22,244 nt of DNA from RGIG5612 sp964528825. Lineage in GTDB: Bacteria > Bacillota > Clostridia > Lachnospirales > Lachnospiraceae. Positions 7,801 to 13,283 of this stretch are shown here, one piece after another. The stretch covers positions 1 through 22,244 of the forward strand of contig CAZGVB010000026.1 in NCBI GenBank assembly GCA_964528825.1. Direction: 5' to 3'. The position numbers and the translations under genes were made by a program. Each line of letters starts with the position of its first letter. The stretch's first letter is position 1. Below the pieces are notes generated by a model. It was not told the origin of the DNA. It worked only from the letters and a program-made list of their open reading frames with translations, and did no database searches.

Positions 7801-10105
7801 TTACCGTGATCTGCAGCTCTTTTCCTTTTCCCATACTAAATGTAAGCGTTGCCTCAACCTCAAGTCCGAGATGAAGGCCGCTCAGCTCGCCGTCAAAATG
7901 CTTCAGCGTTGTACTCAGCTCTGACTTCACCTCGCCTATGCTGACTTTGGGCAGGGCAAACGTTTCAATGGCCGCTTCATCTCCGTAAACAGAAATATCC
8001 GCATCCAGCTCATCTGAAAGCTCACTTTGCAGTTCTGCAAAAGACTCTGTCTGCATAGCTACTTCAGCAATGCGGCTTGCAACCTCATCCACGAAGCCGC
8101 TGCTTACAGCTTCCTCTTCTACTTTTGCTTCCAGGCCTTCAATATCTTCTCCTTCTATAAGATCTTCGCCGCTGATATTTTCCGTCTTATAGAGATCCAT
8201 GGCGATCTGTACAGCTTCATAAGATACCACATCATACGTAATGATATATTCACCGTTCTGAAGGTCAACAGATGTGATCTTTCCGTAGACAAGACTGTCC
8301 GAATCTTTAATATCTTCATAGATTGCCAGATAATCTCCGGTATTCGGCTCTGAATCTTCGTCCAGCCCAAGATTTTCACTGATCTCACCGCTTCCGAAAC
8401 TCATGGCACTTACAGGAACGGTCACGCTGTTATTTTCAGCGTCGCCGTCTGTATCACTCTTTTTATCCAAAGGAAGAATTTCCGGTATAAAGAGAACCTC
8501 TTCTGTTTTTGCTCCGCGATAGCTATAGTTGGTTCCGTTTGCCTCTGTGATAAGAAGGAAGGAAACATCATTATCTTCTGTAGATGTTACTTCAAGCGTC
8601 GGCAGAACATTACCGGAATAGACAGCCACCATATCACCGACATAAAGAGTTGAAGCACTATAGCTAAAGCTTCCCGTAGTGTCAGCGCCATCCTTCACAA
8701 CGCTTCCGTCCATACCTACCGTTATAGTGGAGATCGATATTTCCGATACGCTCTTGCCATTGACTACGAGATTGCTTAAATCCTTCATTTTGATATATTG
8801 AATATCATTTTTTAATGAAAGATTGGTTATCTCATCCTTATAAATGGTGAAATCATATTCTGTAACGGTCTCATCAAAGCCGGTGAAGTAAAGTGAATCA
8901 TTATCGATCGTCAGCTTGTAAGAAGAGCCTCTCTTCCATCCATCTTCATCCGACGTTCCGATGGTAAAGATGTTATCGGCACCTTGAGTGCAGGTTAAGG
9001 TGATTTCTTCCGTATAGTCACTGACATTTGTAATGGTGCAGGCAGATCTGACCTGATCGGCACTTAGGCTGCCGCTTTTATCTGTGATCTGTATCGTAAA
9101 TGTAGGCTCTGTATCAATAGCTCTGGCAAATGTATCATGAACTGTTGCCTCCGGCTGCTGCATGTCCACATATGAGGCATAGAGAGTTGTATCTGCAAGA
9201 AGACGATCCCTGCTGTCTACATAATCCGTACAACCTTCATCATAGCACCATCCGAGGAAGGTACAAGATTCTTTAATTGGCTGAGGAAGATCCTCCAGTA
9301 CCGTGCCGGCCTTATAAGTCTCATAAGATACCACCGCCTGGGAGCCGTCATCTTCATTTACATAAATACATCCGCCATTAGTTTCATAGGTAATGGTATA
9401 AGATGCTTCAGTAAAGGTGACATCAAATGTCAGCTGATCTGTATAATTGCCTGTATACTGAGGTGTATCAAGGACATTCGCTGTAATCTCCTTTTCGACG
9501 CTGCTTTTATCAGCCGAAAGGCTCATGACAGCTGTTCCCTCCTGCCATGGGACGCTGGTCTCTTTGTCCCGAAGTTCATAGGCAAGAGTGTTATTTCCGC
9601 TTTTCAGGTTCCAGTCGTTTTCTGAGTCAACGGTAAACTCCACGTAGTCTCCGTCATAGAGGCCGCCGGCTTTCGCCGAGACAGTAAAGGATTCTGAAGA
9701 AGCATCAACACTCTTCGGAATGTCTACATAGTAATAACGATCCTTCCATTTTGCATAAAGGACTACGTTTCCGGAATGATCAGATGTGTCAAGGCTTGTG
9801 ATGGCTTTGCCTTCCAGTTCTTCATTATCATACCAGCCGGCAAATTCATAACCGGTCTTTGTCACCTCATCCAGCGTCGGCAAGGATGTGGTGGGATAAT
9901 ACGAAGGAGCGGTATAATCCGATATAAAGCTGCCTCCGTTCAGCACATACCCCACTTCTCTATCAGAGGTACTGCCTGCCGTATCTACCGATGCGGTTGT
10001 CTGCTCTGTGCTTTCCCCCGTTGCTGCATTTCCGTCTCCGTAAACCGGTACGGATGTTCCTATAATTGCCAGACACAGCAATAAACTCAGCAGCCTTTTC
10101 TTCAT
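1811..10105 (-). CDS. Giant secreted InlB B-repeat surface protein (2764 aa)
   Basis: Start chosen at ATG 10105, where GGGAGG (10119-10114) sits 8 bases upstream and the protein opens with a clean signal peptide, MKKRLLSLLLCLAIIGTSVP. The open frame continues upstream to 10162 without a ribosome site. Layout: B-repeat 1 (about 51-121), a beta domain ending YTGNYTDQLTFDVTF (about 122-235), B-repeat 2 (about 236-313), a unique region of about 880 residues (314-1198), twelve further B-repeats (about 1199-2622) and a C-terminal beta domain of about 140 residues. The repeats show the Listeria-Bacteroides pattern: YxVTF..NGG, GYxFxGWY, TMP..D.TxYAKW. From the third to the ninth they alternate with MucBP-like spacers of about 60-70 residues (for example VNYQILYKLQD...VVYKYTRN). 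No sorting signal, SLH domain, LysM or C-terminal membrane segment is visible, so attachment must come from a partner or it is released. It heads a three-gene operon. The adhesin or matrix role is inferred from family knowledge; ligand unknown. Confidence 0.8.
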   Translation of the reverse strand: MKKRLLSLLLCLAIIGTSVPVYGDGNAATGESTEQTTASVDTAGSTSDREVGYVLNGGSFISDYTAPSYYPTTSLPTLDEVTKTGYEFAGWYDNEELEGKAITSLDTSDHSGNVVLYAKWKDRYYYVDIPKSVDASSESFTVSAKAGGLYDGDYVEFTVDSENDWNLKSGNNTLAYELRDKETSVPWQEGTAVMSLSADKSSVEKEITANVLDTPQYTGNYTDQLTFDVTFTEASYTITYETNGGCIYVNEDDGSQAVVSYETYKAGTVLEDLPQPIKESCTFLGWCYDEGCTDYVDSRDRLLADTTLYASYVDMQQPEATVHDTFARAIDTEPTFTIQITDKSGSLSADQVRSACTITNVSDYTEEITLTCTQGADNIFTIGTSDEDGWKRGSSYKLTIDNDSLYFTGFDETVTEYDFTIYKDEITNLSLKNDIQYIKMKDLSNLVVNGKSVSEISISTITVGMDGSVVKDGADTTGSFSYSASTLYVGDMVAVYSGNVLPTLEVTSTEDNDVSFLLITEANGTNYSYRGAKTEEVLFIPEILPLDKKSDTDGDAENNSVTVPVSAMSFGSGEISENLGLDEDSEPNTGDYLAIYEDIKDSDSLVYGKITSVDLQNGEYIITYDVVSYEAVQIAMDLYKTENISGEDLIEGEDIEGLEAKVEEEAVSSGFVDEVASRIAEVAMQTESFAELQSELSDELDADISVYGDEAAIETFALPKVSIGEVKSELSTTLKHFDGELSGLHLGLEVEATLTFSMGKGKELQITVTATFEQEVRADINVDGEAIWKWWGIFPYIADYRVTASVDLYEYTGVALDVNFQLTRSGMDLWKKANEICDEMKGMIEAGQLMVSNISNLASIVSGDGGTITNTKDDIAVGKSLAQRYSEMLENEAEWVELYSVKLFNKTFTIYKIIDIEIQLRFTISTQINVSIGMSYWYKNAKRYVFCICIREQKATNDSIDLVKETYELDAWAMGVVGLRAGIQISIKVGLLSTSLVSVGLIARVGGYVKLWGYYYYQLKYTEGTGRSTRAMGAYYMDIGIYLQIVFEAQVLSGKVRFAPTLYEHEWPLYSVGYRDNVLDFNYTQESVKEISMKRVINSYQLPDDFFSMQYMDMRSGLDDGKYYTKVYEDNADNFTIVMSNDAFSYDPVENIILVDTTKGNYLDGEMTIVWNNRAGTFMTSPLKRTIKLHWDNLKYSSYYIEFVTNGGSYVPSIEARYGAEITAPSDPKRTGYTFTGWYRDETLTVPYEVPSTMPDVGVCVYAGWTPNVVSYTVINHVENENEVYEEEDPIVVKDDKRALADSVIQYTAPERANFTASYLKEVTIKPDGSTVIHNYYTRNKYTVTFVSDSEIVSSDTYKYGKYTPIPALYKPGYVFVGWDTEPGNTVTKDATYTAVWKAATDTPYTVKYYTQNANDQGYTLDEIKTYTGTTDTVQTAPEGTYDKKIYHLKDDTLPSDTIAPDGSMVLRVYYDLNTYTLTFDPCEGTLEEGKDKVTAVAGQTVSMPLPTRDGYLFDGWYLDEDYEEVFTGTMPTEDTTVYAKWSKKKVNYIVRHYYEKATSAKMELSEDNPDMGYDMVQEIYTAEIGSKVTPEYKLKTGFYALTEKSAVTVAEDGSTIVLYFYARYCYGFEIRYETSLGESVVQGGTDFLYGEKLVWDYLVERAGYKFLGLYLDKDFATPFTDTTMPDPADYGYEPAEEYSNNCLIVYAKYEAVEVPYKIVYKGQDLDGNYTVTLQPDVEGVAYTDTEISHEVPSFTGYTTPAKKSVDAAGDGSTVITYEYVRNHYKITYMDEDTKLAEESLYFGSEITYLPRKTNYAFTGYYTDSALTKEFTGTVPARDLILYAKYEANMVNYQILYKLQDINDKDTYKDVRTVNGSIAVLEGTLKPEVISYEGFTSPEAQTIQLSNEQDLYTVVYKYTRNTYSVTYKDGERELEKEELPFGAEITYTPTKDYYDFVGWYTDSALTKEFTGTVPSDALTLYAKWEAQEYYIRSEHFFENTVNEYFTIAGVSEIAKKTGEKVTAELLDAKDRVGFTPPAAVTFTLGDETTYPSGDVMYVDKGNHVIYIEYQYKRNCHDVIVKGCTEGETDKTKDEDLTFEDVKYGSTISVADIAKNMVGYTLKGLYLDEEMTREFTGVMPDEDLVLYTDWDPTMVNYQVVIHLSDTDEGKDQVYTMKALAGTKVVAGKDYQVDDIKYYKTAKSPEETLVKGDGTTKIVLNYERIRSTITLKGLEGGNKTLTGYYGASVEIPTPTKTGYSFAGWKDEKGNDYIPSTKETYPAENVTYTAQWTIMKFDLKIDLNGGTVSSDYTHGPTEYGASITKPSNPTRPGYYFICWQDKKGRNTYSIPDTMPAESLSYKAVWSLRGYGVHYYLDDGFVYGNNSGTITAESTFSLINPTKTGYTFTGWTTDGISTPTTALTIVNGIPCDDNKLKGNNISATGKTIKEITITANWTANTYFIKLLRGNDAGGDEMATIKATYDMTKYLPSCKYEKYGYSFAGWGLSDTDSRVVILNKSPVRNLTTKANGTVCLYAKWTPNTYKMTFDANGGKFSSGSSTKSYDVVYGKSVMVPANPTRKGYYLNGWKIKVGNTTNKVVSEGVVAYAWVQQTENSNVTYVADWKANNTFTYSSGDSTWYLDEDYHDFTWTIGENMGNIDYDSMSASYNTVKISVSAYAVVHDEGRAEIEAYYTTKSSPNNYKEVNGDSYRYAYAKTDRGFGTTYVYKAESGKNLDIKSLRIRISSNGSGPDCYTLKNVYITITFYKS
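2241..6511 (-). repeat. Block of twelve B-repeats, seven separated by MucBP-like spacers
   Basis: Successive GW or G(Y/L)Y motifs mark twelve modules, from YYIEFVTNGGSYV (6511) to the module ending NVTYVADWKA (2241). In transcription order, modules 3 to 9 are each followed by a spacer starting VNYxIxY or similar and ending VxYxYxRN, a MucBP-like pattern. Modules 10 to 14 follow each other directly. Modules 7 and 8 share the exact 15-residue string YTDSALTKEFTGTVP and nearly identical DNA (4185-4227 and 4599-4642). Confidence 0.75.
6512..9166 (-). other. Central non-repeat region of the giant protein, unassigned
   Basis: This stretch encodes about 880 residues that show no B-repeat. The first third looks like small beta domains (TEPTFTIQITDKSGSLSADQ; VTEYDFTIYKDEI). 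An acidic helical stretch follows (EDLIEGEDIEGLEAKVEEEA). Then comes a long part of alternating hydrophobic and polar residues (LHLGLEVEATLTFSMG, KVGLLSTSLVSVGLIARVGG, KLWGYYYYQLKY), interrupted by a helical segment (KKANEICDEMKGMIEAG). I do not recognise a family. The alternating pattern suggests an extended beta structure. Confidence 0.45.
9167..9400 (-). repeat. B-repeat 2 of the giant protein, divergent
   Basis: The module begins YTITYETNGGCIYV, has CTFLGWCYDEGCTDYV and ends TTLYASYV. It carries Cys residues where other copies have Tyr or other residues, so it is the most divergent N-terminal copy. Confidence 0.65.
9401..9742 (-). other. Beta domain shared with the wall-anchored protein
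   Basis: This part encodes about 114 residues from YYYVDIPKSVDASSESFTV to PQYTGNYTDQLTFDVTF. It aligns by eye with the first domain of the protein at 423-1298: both open Y-V-x-IP, carry a (K/D)SGNNxLxY or DGKNKIPYKI strand in the middle and end in a YTGxYxxxLxFxVxF/Y strand. The similarity is of pattern and order rather than high identity. Confidence 0.5.
9743..9955 (-). repeat. B-repeat 1 of the giant protein
   Basis: The module begins VGYVLNGGSF, has GYEFAGWYDNEELEGK in the middle and ends VLYAKWK. It is a typical Listeria-Bacteroides (InlB B) repeat placed close after the signal peptide, far from the main repeat block. Confidence 0.75.
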
Positions 10106-10113
10106 TTTCAGAT

Positions 10114-10119
10114 CCTCCC
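10114..10119 (-). promoter_or_regulatory. Ribosome site fixing the start of the giant gene
   Basis: GGGAGG is 8 bases before ATG 10105. It supports this start over the open codons further upstream and places the signal peptide at the very N-terminus. Confidence 0.75.
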
Positions 10120-10131
10120 TTCCCCTTAGGC

Positions 10132-10149
10132 AGTGCCATTTGGGGCACT
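10132..10149 (-). promoter_or_regulatory. Small hairpin in the leader of the surface operon
   Basis: The leader forms a 6-bp stem AGTGCC/GGCACT with a 6-base loop. It lies 12 bases before the ribosome site of the giant gene. No U-run follows, so it is not a terminator. It may stabilise the mRNA or modulate initiation (inference). Confidence 0.35.
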
Positions 10150-10277
10150 CCTCTTTATCCAAGCGAATACAACTGTCAGGATTTTACATATAAAAAAGCA
10201 TTACCTTCATTTGGTTATATTTACTAAATATTGTACAAGATATTTACCGACAATACAGCTAGTTTATATACAAATGC

Positions 10278-10306
10278 AGTATCGCATATATTTTTTAAAA
10301 AAGCAA
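10278..10306 (-). promoter_or_regulatory. Candidate promoter of the surface operon
   Basis: On the minus strand TTGCTT (10306-10301) is followed after 17 bases by GATACT (10283-10278), preceded by TGC, an extended -10 motif. Both hexamers are imperfect. This is the best pair I found in the AT-rich 10106-10465 gap, which otherwise holds only the small leader hairpin and the pnp-proximal palindrome. The predicted leader would be about 165 bases long. Confidence 0.35.
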
Positions 10307-10364
10307 GTGCTTTTAGAGAAAAATTGGAACAAATTCTAAGCTTTGGACCGGCTTCTATTTACAA

Positions 10365-10415
10365 CAAAGGGGTCGGACGCCATTGATTCTAAATCATTGG
10401 TGCCCGACCCCTTTG
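10365..10415. terminator. Long imperfect palindrome downstream of pnp, probable terminator
   Basis: A 51-base inverted repeat with a perfect 12-bp outer stem CAAAGGGGTCGG/CCGACCCCTTTG. The stem continues with few mismatches through GCCA/TGGT and TGAT/ATCA to a 5-base loop (TCTAA). It lies 50 bases after the pnp stop. The U-run after the stem on the minus strand is weak (TTTGTTGT). Position and strength argue for a transcript end or 3' stabiliser for pnp. The G4-TC...GA-C4 stem also resembles REP-like hairpins linked to Y1 (RAYT) transposases in other bacteria, but no such gene is in the window. Confidence 0.6.
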
Positions 10416-10465
10416 GTCTTAATTGTATCTATATCTAAATGTAATATATTTATTCTTTACTGCGC

Positions 10466-12553
10466 TTATTCTGCATCCTTGATGCTGAAATCTGTACGTC
10501 CCATGCGGTCCTTGCCTATGCACTTGCATCTTACTACATCGCCGAGCGTAAGCACATCTTCAACTCTCTTGATCCTCTCCTTTGAGATCTTGGAAATGTG
10601 TACCATGCCCTCCTTGCCGGGAGCAAATTCGACGAATGCGCCGAAGTCCTTGATGCTTACGACAGTACCCTCATAGATCTTGCCTTCCTCATAATCGGAA
10701 ACAATGATATTTATAAGTCTCTTTGCCTCGGCAAGCTTTTCCTTGTCTATGCCGCATATGGATACCATGCCGTCTTCCGTAATATCGATCTTGCTGTCGG
10801 TTCTGGCAATGATCTCATTGATGACCTTGCCCTGTTTGCCGACAACCTCACCGATCTTCGAAGGATCGATCTGCATGCTGATGATCTTCGGAGCGTATTT
10901 GCCTACTTCCTTACGCGGCTCGGAGATTACCGGGAGCATTACCTCGTGAAGGATATAAGTCCTTGCCTGCTTGGTCCTTCTTATGGCTTCCTCTACGATA
11001 GGCCTTGTAAGTCCGTGAATCTTGATATCCATCTGGATGGCTGTGATACCCTTGTCGGTACCTGCTACCTTAAAGTCCATATCACCGAAGAAGTCTTCGA
11101 GTCCCTGTATATCCGTAAGTACGATATAATCATCGTCTGTATCACCCGTTACAAGTCCGCAGGAAATACCTGCTACCGGTCTCTTGATCGGCACGCCTGC
11201 TGCCATAAGTGAGAGCGTTGAAGCGCATACAGATGCCTGAGATGTAGACCCGTTGGACTCAAAGGTCTCAGATACGAGACGGAGTGCATAAGGGAATTCC
11301 TCCTCTGACGGGATAACAGGAAGGAGTGCTCTCTCAGCAAGGGCACCATGACCTATCTCACGTCTTCCCGGTCCTCTTGAAGGCTTTGTCTCGCCTACCG
11401 AATATGACGGGAAGTTGTATTGATGCATATATCTCTTTGTAGTCTGCTCAAGATTGATGCCGTCAAGCCTCTGTGCATCCGAAAGAGGTCCGAGCGTAGT
11501 AGCCGTCATTATCTGAGTCTGACCTCTTGTAAACATAGCAGAACCATGAGCTCTCGGAAGAAAATCGATCTCTGCGGCAAGAGGTCTGATCTGATCGATC
11601 GCACGTCCGTCAGGTCTCTTATGATCCTTAAGGATCATCTTGCGGACCGTCTTCTTCTGATAATTATATACGGCCTCATTTACATATTCGAGCCAATCCT
11701 CATGCTCCTGTTCGAAGGCAGCATTGATCTTGTCCGTAACTGCTGCAATATTTGCATCCCTTGTCTGCTTATCATCGGAAAATACAGCATCTTCCATCTC
11801 TGATGGCGGAACGATCTCCTTGATAGCCTCCGTAACCTCTTCGGGTACGATATGATGCTCATATTCATGCTTCGGCTTGCCGCACTCGGCTATGATCGTA
11901 TCAAAGAACTTGATGACCTCACCGTTAAGCTCATGAGCCTTGTAGATCGCCTCTACCATCTTGTCCTCAGGTACCTCATTGGCTCCGGCCTCTATCATGA
12001 TGACCTTTTCTCTGGTGGAAGCTACGGTAAGCTTGAGATCGGATACTGTCATCTGAGATTCTGAAGGATTGAATACATATTCTCCGTTTATAAGTCCTAC
12101 CTGAGTCATGGCAACCGGGCCGTCAAAAGGAATATCTGATATGCATGTTGCGATAGCACTTCCCAGCATTGCTGTAAGCTCCGGTGAGCACTCGGGATCA
12201 ACGCCCATGACAAGATTGTTGATCGTGACATCATTTCGATAATCCTTAGGGAAGAGAGGTCTCATGGGCCTGTCGATAACACGGTCGGTAAGGACTGCAT
12301 TTTCGGATGCCTTTCCTTCTCTTCTCAAATATCCTCCCGGGATCTTGCCGACAGAATACATTTTTTCCTCAAAGTCAACATTGAGCGGGAAAAAGTCGAT
12401 ACCTTCCCTCGGCTTTGCAGATGCCGTAACGGTCGTAAGAACGACTGTATCTCCGTAATGCATAAGCGCTGCCGCATTTGCCTGAGCTGCTACTCTGCCG
12501 ATATCGATCCTTAAAGGTCTTCCGGCAAGGTCCATTGTAAAAGTCTTGTACAT
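10466..12553 (-). CDS. pnp: Polyribonucleotide nucleotidyltransferase (PNPase)
   Basis: A 695-residue protein of normal length for the family. It degrades RNA from the 3' end using phosphate, releasing nucleoside diphosphates, as a cytoplasmic trimer. Two RNase PH domains are seen (about 1-140 and 310-545, the second with FTRGQTQ near residue 345 and the catalytic EDFFGDMDFKVAG at about 485-497). They are followed by a KH domain (PSKIGEVVGKQGKVINEIIA, from about 552) and an S1 domain (EGTVVSIKDFGAFVEFAPGKEGMVHIS, from about 622). The S1 domain ends close to the stop, with only the short tail FSIKDAE. AAGGAG sits 7 bases before the ATG. The gene lies downstream of rpsO, the order known from many bacteria. 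A long hairpin in its leader (12578-12659) is a likely control element. Confidence 0.97.
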   Translation of the reverse strand: MYKTFTMDLAGRPLRIDIGRVAAQANAAALMHYGDTVVLTTVTASAKPREGIDFFPLNVDFEEKMYSVGKIPGGYLRREGKASENAVLTDRVIDRPMRPLFPKDYRNDVTINNLVMGVDPECSPELTAMLGSAIATCISDIPFDGPVAMTQVGLINGEYVFNPSESQMTVSDLKLTVASTREKVIMIEAGANEVPEDKMVEAIYKAHELNGEVIKFFDTIIAECGKPKHEYEHHIVPEEVTEAIKEIVPPSEMEDAVFSDDKQTRDANIAAVTDKINAAFEQEHEDWLEYVNEAVYNYQKKTVRKMILKDHKRPDGRAIDQIRPLAAEIDFLPRAHGSAMFTRGQTQIMTATTLGPLSDAQRLDGINLEQTTKRYMHQYNFPSYSVGETKPSRGPGRREIGHGALAERALLPVIPSEEEFPYALRLVSETFESNGSTSQASVCASTLSLMAAGVPIKRPVAGISCGLVTGDTDDDYIVLTDIQGLEDFFGDMDFKVAGTDKGITAIQMDIKIHGLTRPIVEEAIRRTKQARTYILHEVMLPVISEPRKEVGKYAPKIISMQIDPSKIGEVVGKQGKVINEIIARTDSKIDITEDGMVSICGIDKEKLAEAKRLINIIVSDYEEGKIYEGTVVSIKDFGAFVEFAPGKEGMVHISKISKERIKRVEDVLTLGDVVRCKCIGKDRMGRTDFSIKDAE

Positions 12554-12577
12554 ATTTTTTCTCCTTTACCTTTCTCA

Positions 12578-12659
12578 TGAGCAGAAGCCCGAGGCGACTG
12601 AAAAACCTTTGAGCATACTCTAATGCTTTTCAGTTGCTTCGGAAAAAAACTTCTGCTCA
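12578..12659 (-). promoter_or_regulatory. 82-base hairpin in the pnp leader
   Basis: The basal stem is TGAGCAGAAG (12578-12587) with CTTCTGCTCA (12650-12659), 10 bp. After a one-sided A-rich bulge, a 16-bp upper stem pairs 12589-12604 with 12627-12642; two of its pairs are G·U or A·C depending on which strand is read as RNA. The top holds a further GCAT/ATGC. It begins directly after the U-run of the rpsO terminator and ends about 15 bases before the pnp ribosome site. In E. coli a long stem at the same place is cut by RNase III, and PNPase then represses its own synthesis (known). The same role here is inferred from position and shape. Confidence 0.6.
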
Positions 12660-12698
12660 AAAAAATATAGACTTAAGGCCGAAGCCCTAAGTCTATAT
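12657..12698 (-). terminator. Intrinsic terminator of rpsO
   Basis: On the minus strand, 10 bases after the rpsO stop, an 11-bp perfect stem ATATAGACTTA/TAAGTCTATAT is extended by GGGC/GCCT around a UUCG tetraloop and followed by a run of seven T. This is a textbook Rho-independent terminator. Some read-through must reach pnp unless pnp has a promoter I did not detect. Confidence 0.9.
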
Positions 12699-12707
12699 AA
12701 TGCGAAA

Positions 12708-12974
12708 TTATTTTCTGATACCGAGCTTCTGGATAAGTTCACGATATCTCTCGATATCCTGTTCCTTAAGGTGGTCAAGAAGACCTCTTCTTCTACCTAC
12801 CATCTTCAGAAGTCCTCTTCTTGAATGATGGTCCTTCTGATGAGACTTAAGATGCTCTGTAAGCTCCTTTATCCTATATGTAAGGATGGCAACCTGAACC
12901 TCTGTTGAACCCGTATCCTGCGGTGTCTTGCCATATTCGGCAACGATCTGCTGTTTGATCTCACTTGTGATCAT
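12708..12974 (-). CDS. rpsO: 30S ribosomal protein S15
   Basis: An 88-residue protein of exact family length. It binds 16S rRNA at the junction of helices 20-22 early in assembly of the small-subunit platform. The family signature is clear: DTGSTEVQVAILTYRI, then HLKSHQKDHHSRRGLLKMVG and RRRGLLDHLK, ending with YRELIQKLGIRK. AAGGAGG lies 8 bases before the ATG. The gene has its own promoter (13094-13123), a hairpin-rich leader of about 110 bases and a strong terminator, so it forms a compact unit between the purine operon and pnp. Confidence 0.98.
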   Translation of the reverse strand: MITSEIKQQIVAEYGKTPQDTGSTEVQVAILTYRIKELTEHLKSHQKDHHSRRGLLKMVGRRRGLLDHLKEQDIERYRELIQKLGIRK

Positions 12975-13043
12975 TTTAAAATCCTCCTTAGATTATATAT
13001 ATCCGCTGACCAGGTACAGGTCGGAGATTCCTTGAACCGGGTC

Positions 13044-13087
13044 ACGGCTTCGGCTCTATACAAGCCGTCTGTGTGCCCACAGCACAC
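13044..13087 (-). promoter_or_regulatory. Structured rpsO leader, candidate S15 autoregulatory site
   Basis: Two adjacent hairpins can be read in the transcript: GTGTGC/GCACAC (13087-13082 with 13076-13071) at the very 5' end, then ACGGCTT/AAGCCGT (13068-13062 with 13050-13044). The ACGG of the second stem can instead pair with CCGT at the base of the first, giving alternative folds. S15 represses its own mRNA through leader structures in several bacteria (known). I cannot show that this one binds S15. Confidence 0.4.
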
Positions 13088-13093
13088 GGATAA

Positions 13094-13123
13094 ACTTTAC
13101 CATCTTTGCATATACAGTGTCAA
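13094..13123 (-). promoter_or_regulatory. Promoter of rpsO
   Basis: A perfect TTGACA (13123-13118) is followed after 18 bases by TAAAGT (13099-13094), with an upstream TGG that makes an extended -10. Transcription would start near 13087, just at the first leader hairpin. Confidence 0.65.
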
Positions 13124-13181
13124 GAGCTTTATTATTATATTTCACATCTCTCCGTGCTGCAGGCGGCATGCAGGCCACTAC

Positions 13182-13283
13182 ATCTTACAGGTTATTGCAT
13201 CTTACAGGTTATTACGTTTTACAGGTTATTACGTTTTACAGACCATTACTTTTTACAGGCAATTACGTTTTACAGGCAATTAT
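13182..13283. repeat. Six tandem copies of a 17-bp unit after purL
   Basis: Units start at 13182, 13199, 13216, 13233, 13250 and 13267, each exactly 17 bp without spacers. The plus-strand consensus is gttttacaggttattac. All copies keep TTACAG and a following ATT. Differences are concentrated in the first three bases and in the GGTT/GACC/GGCA block. The last unit contains the purL stop codon (13280-13282), so the array starts at the very end of the gene and fills the spacer towards rpsO. The 17-base period excludes a coding repeat. Between the array and the rpsO promoter (13124-13181) only a weak CTGCA/TGCAG hairpin is seen, with no clear purL terminator. Confidence 0.85.

Noticed and set aside
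9963..10148. Short minus-strand open frame starting in the leader of the giant gene
   Set aside because: It overlaps the signal-peptide coding part in another frame and shows no independent features; an upstream regulatory ORF is possible but not supported.
13182..13283. CRISPR array
   Set aside because: The 17-bp units are directly adjacent with no unique spacers, and no cas gene is nearby.
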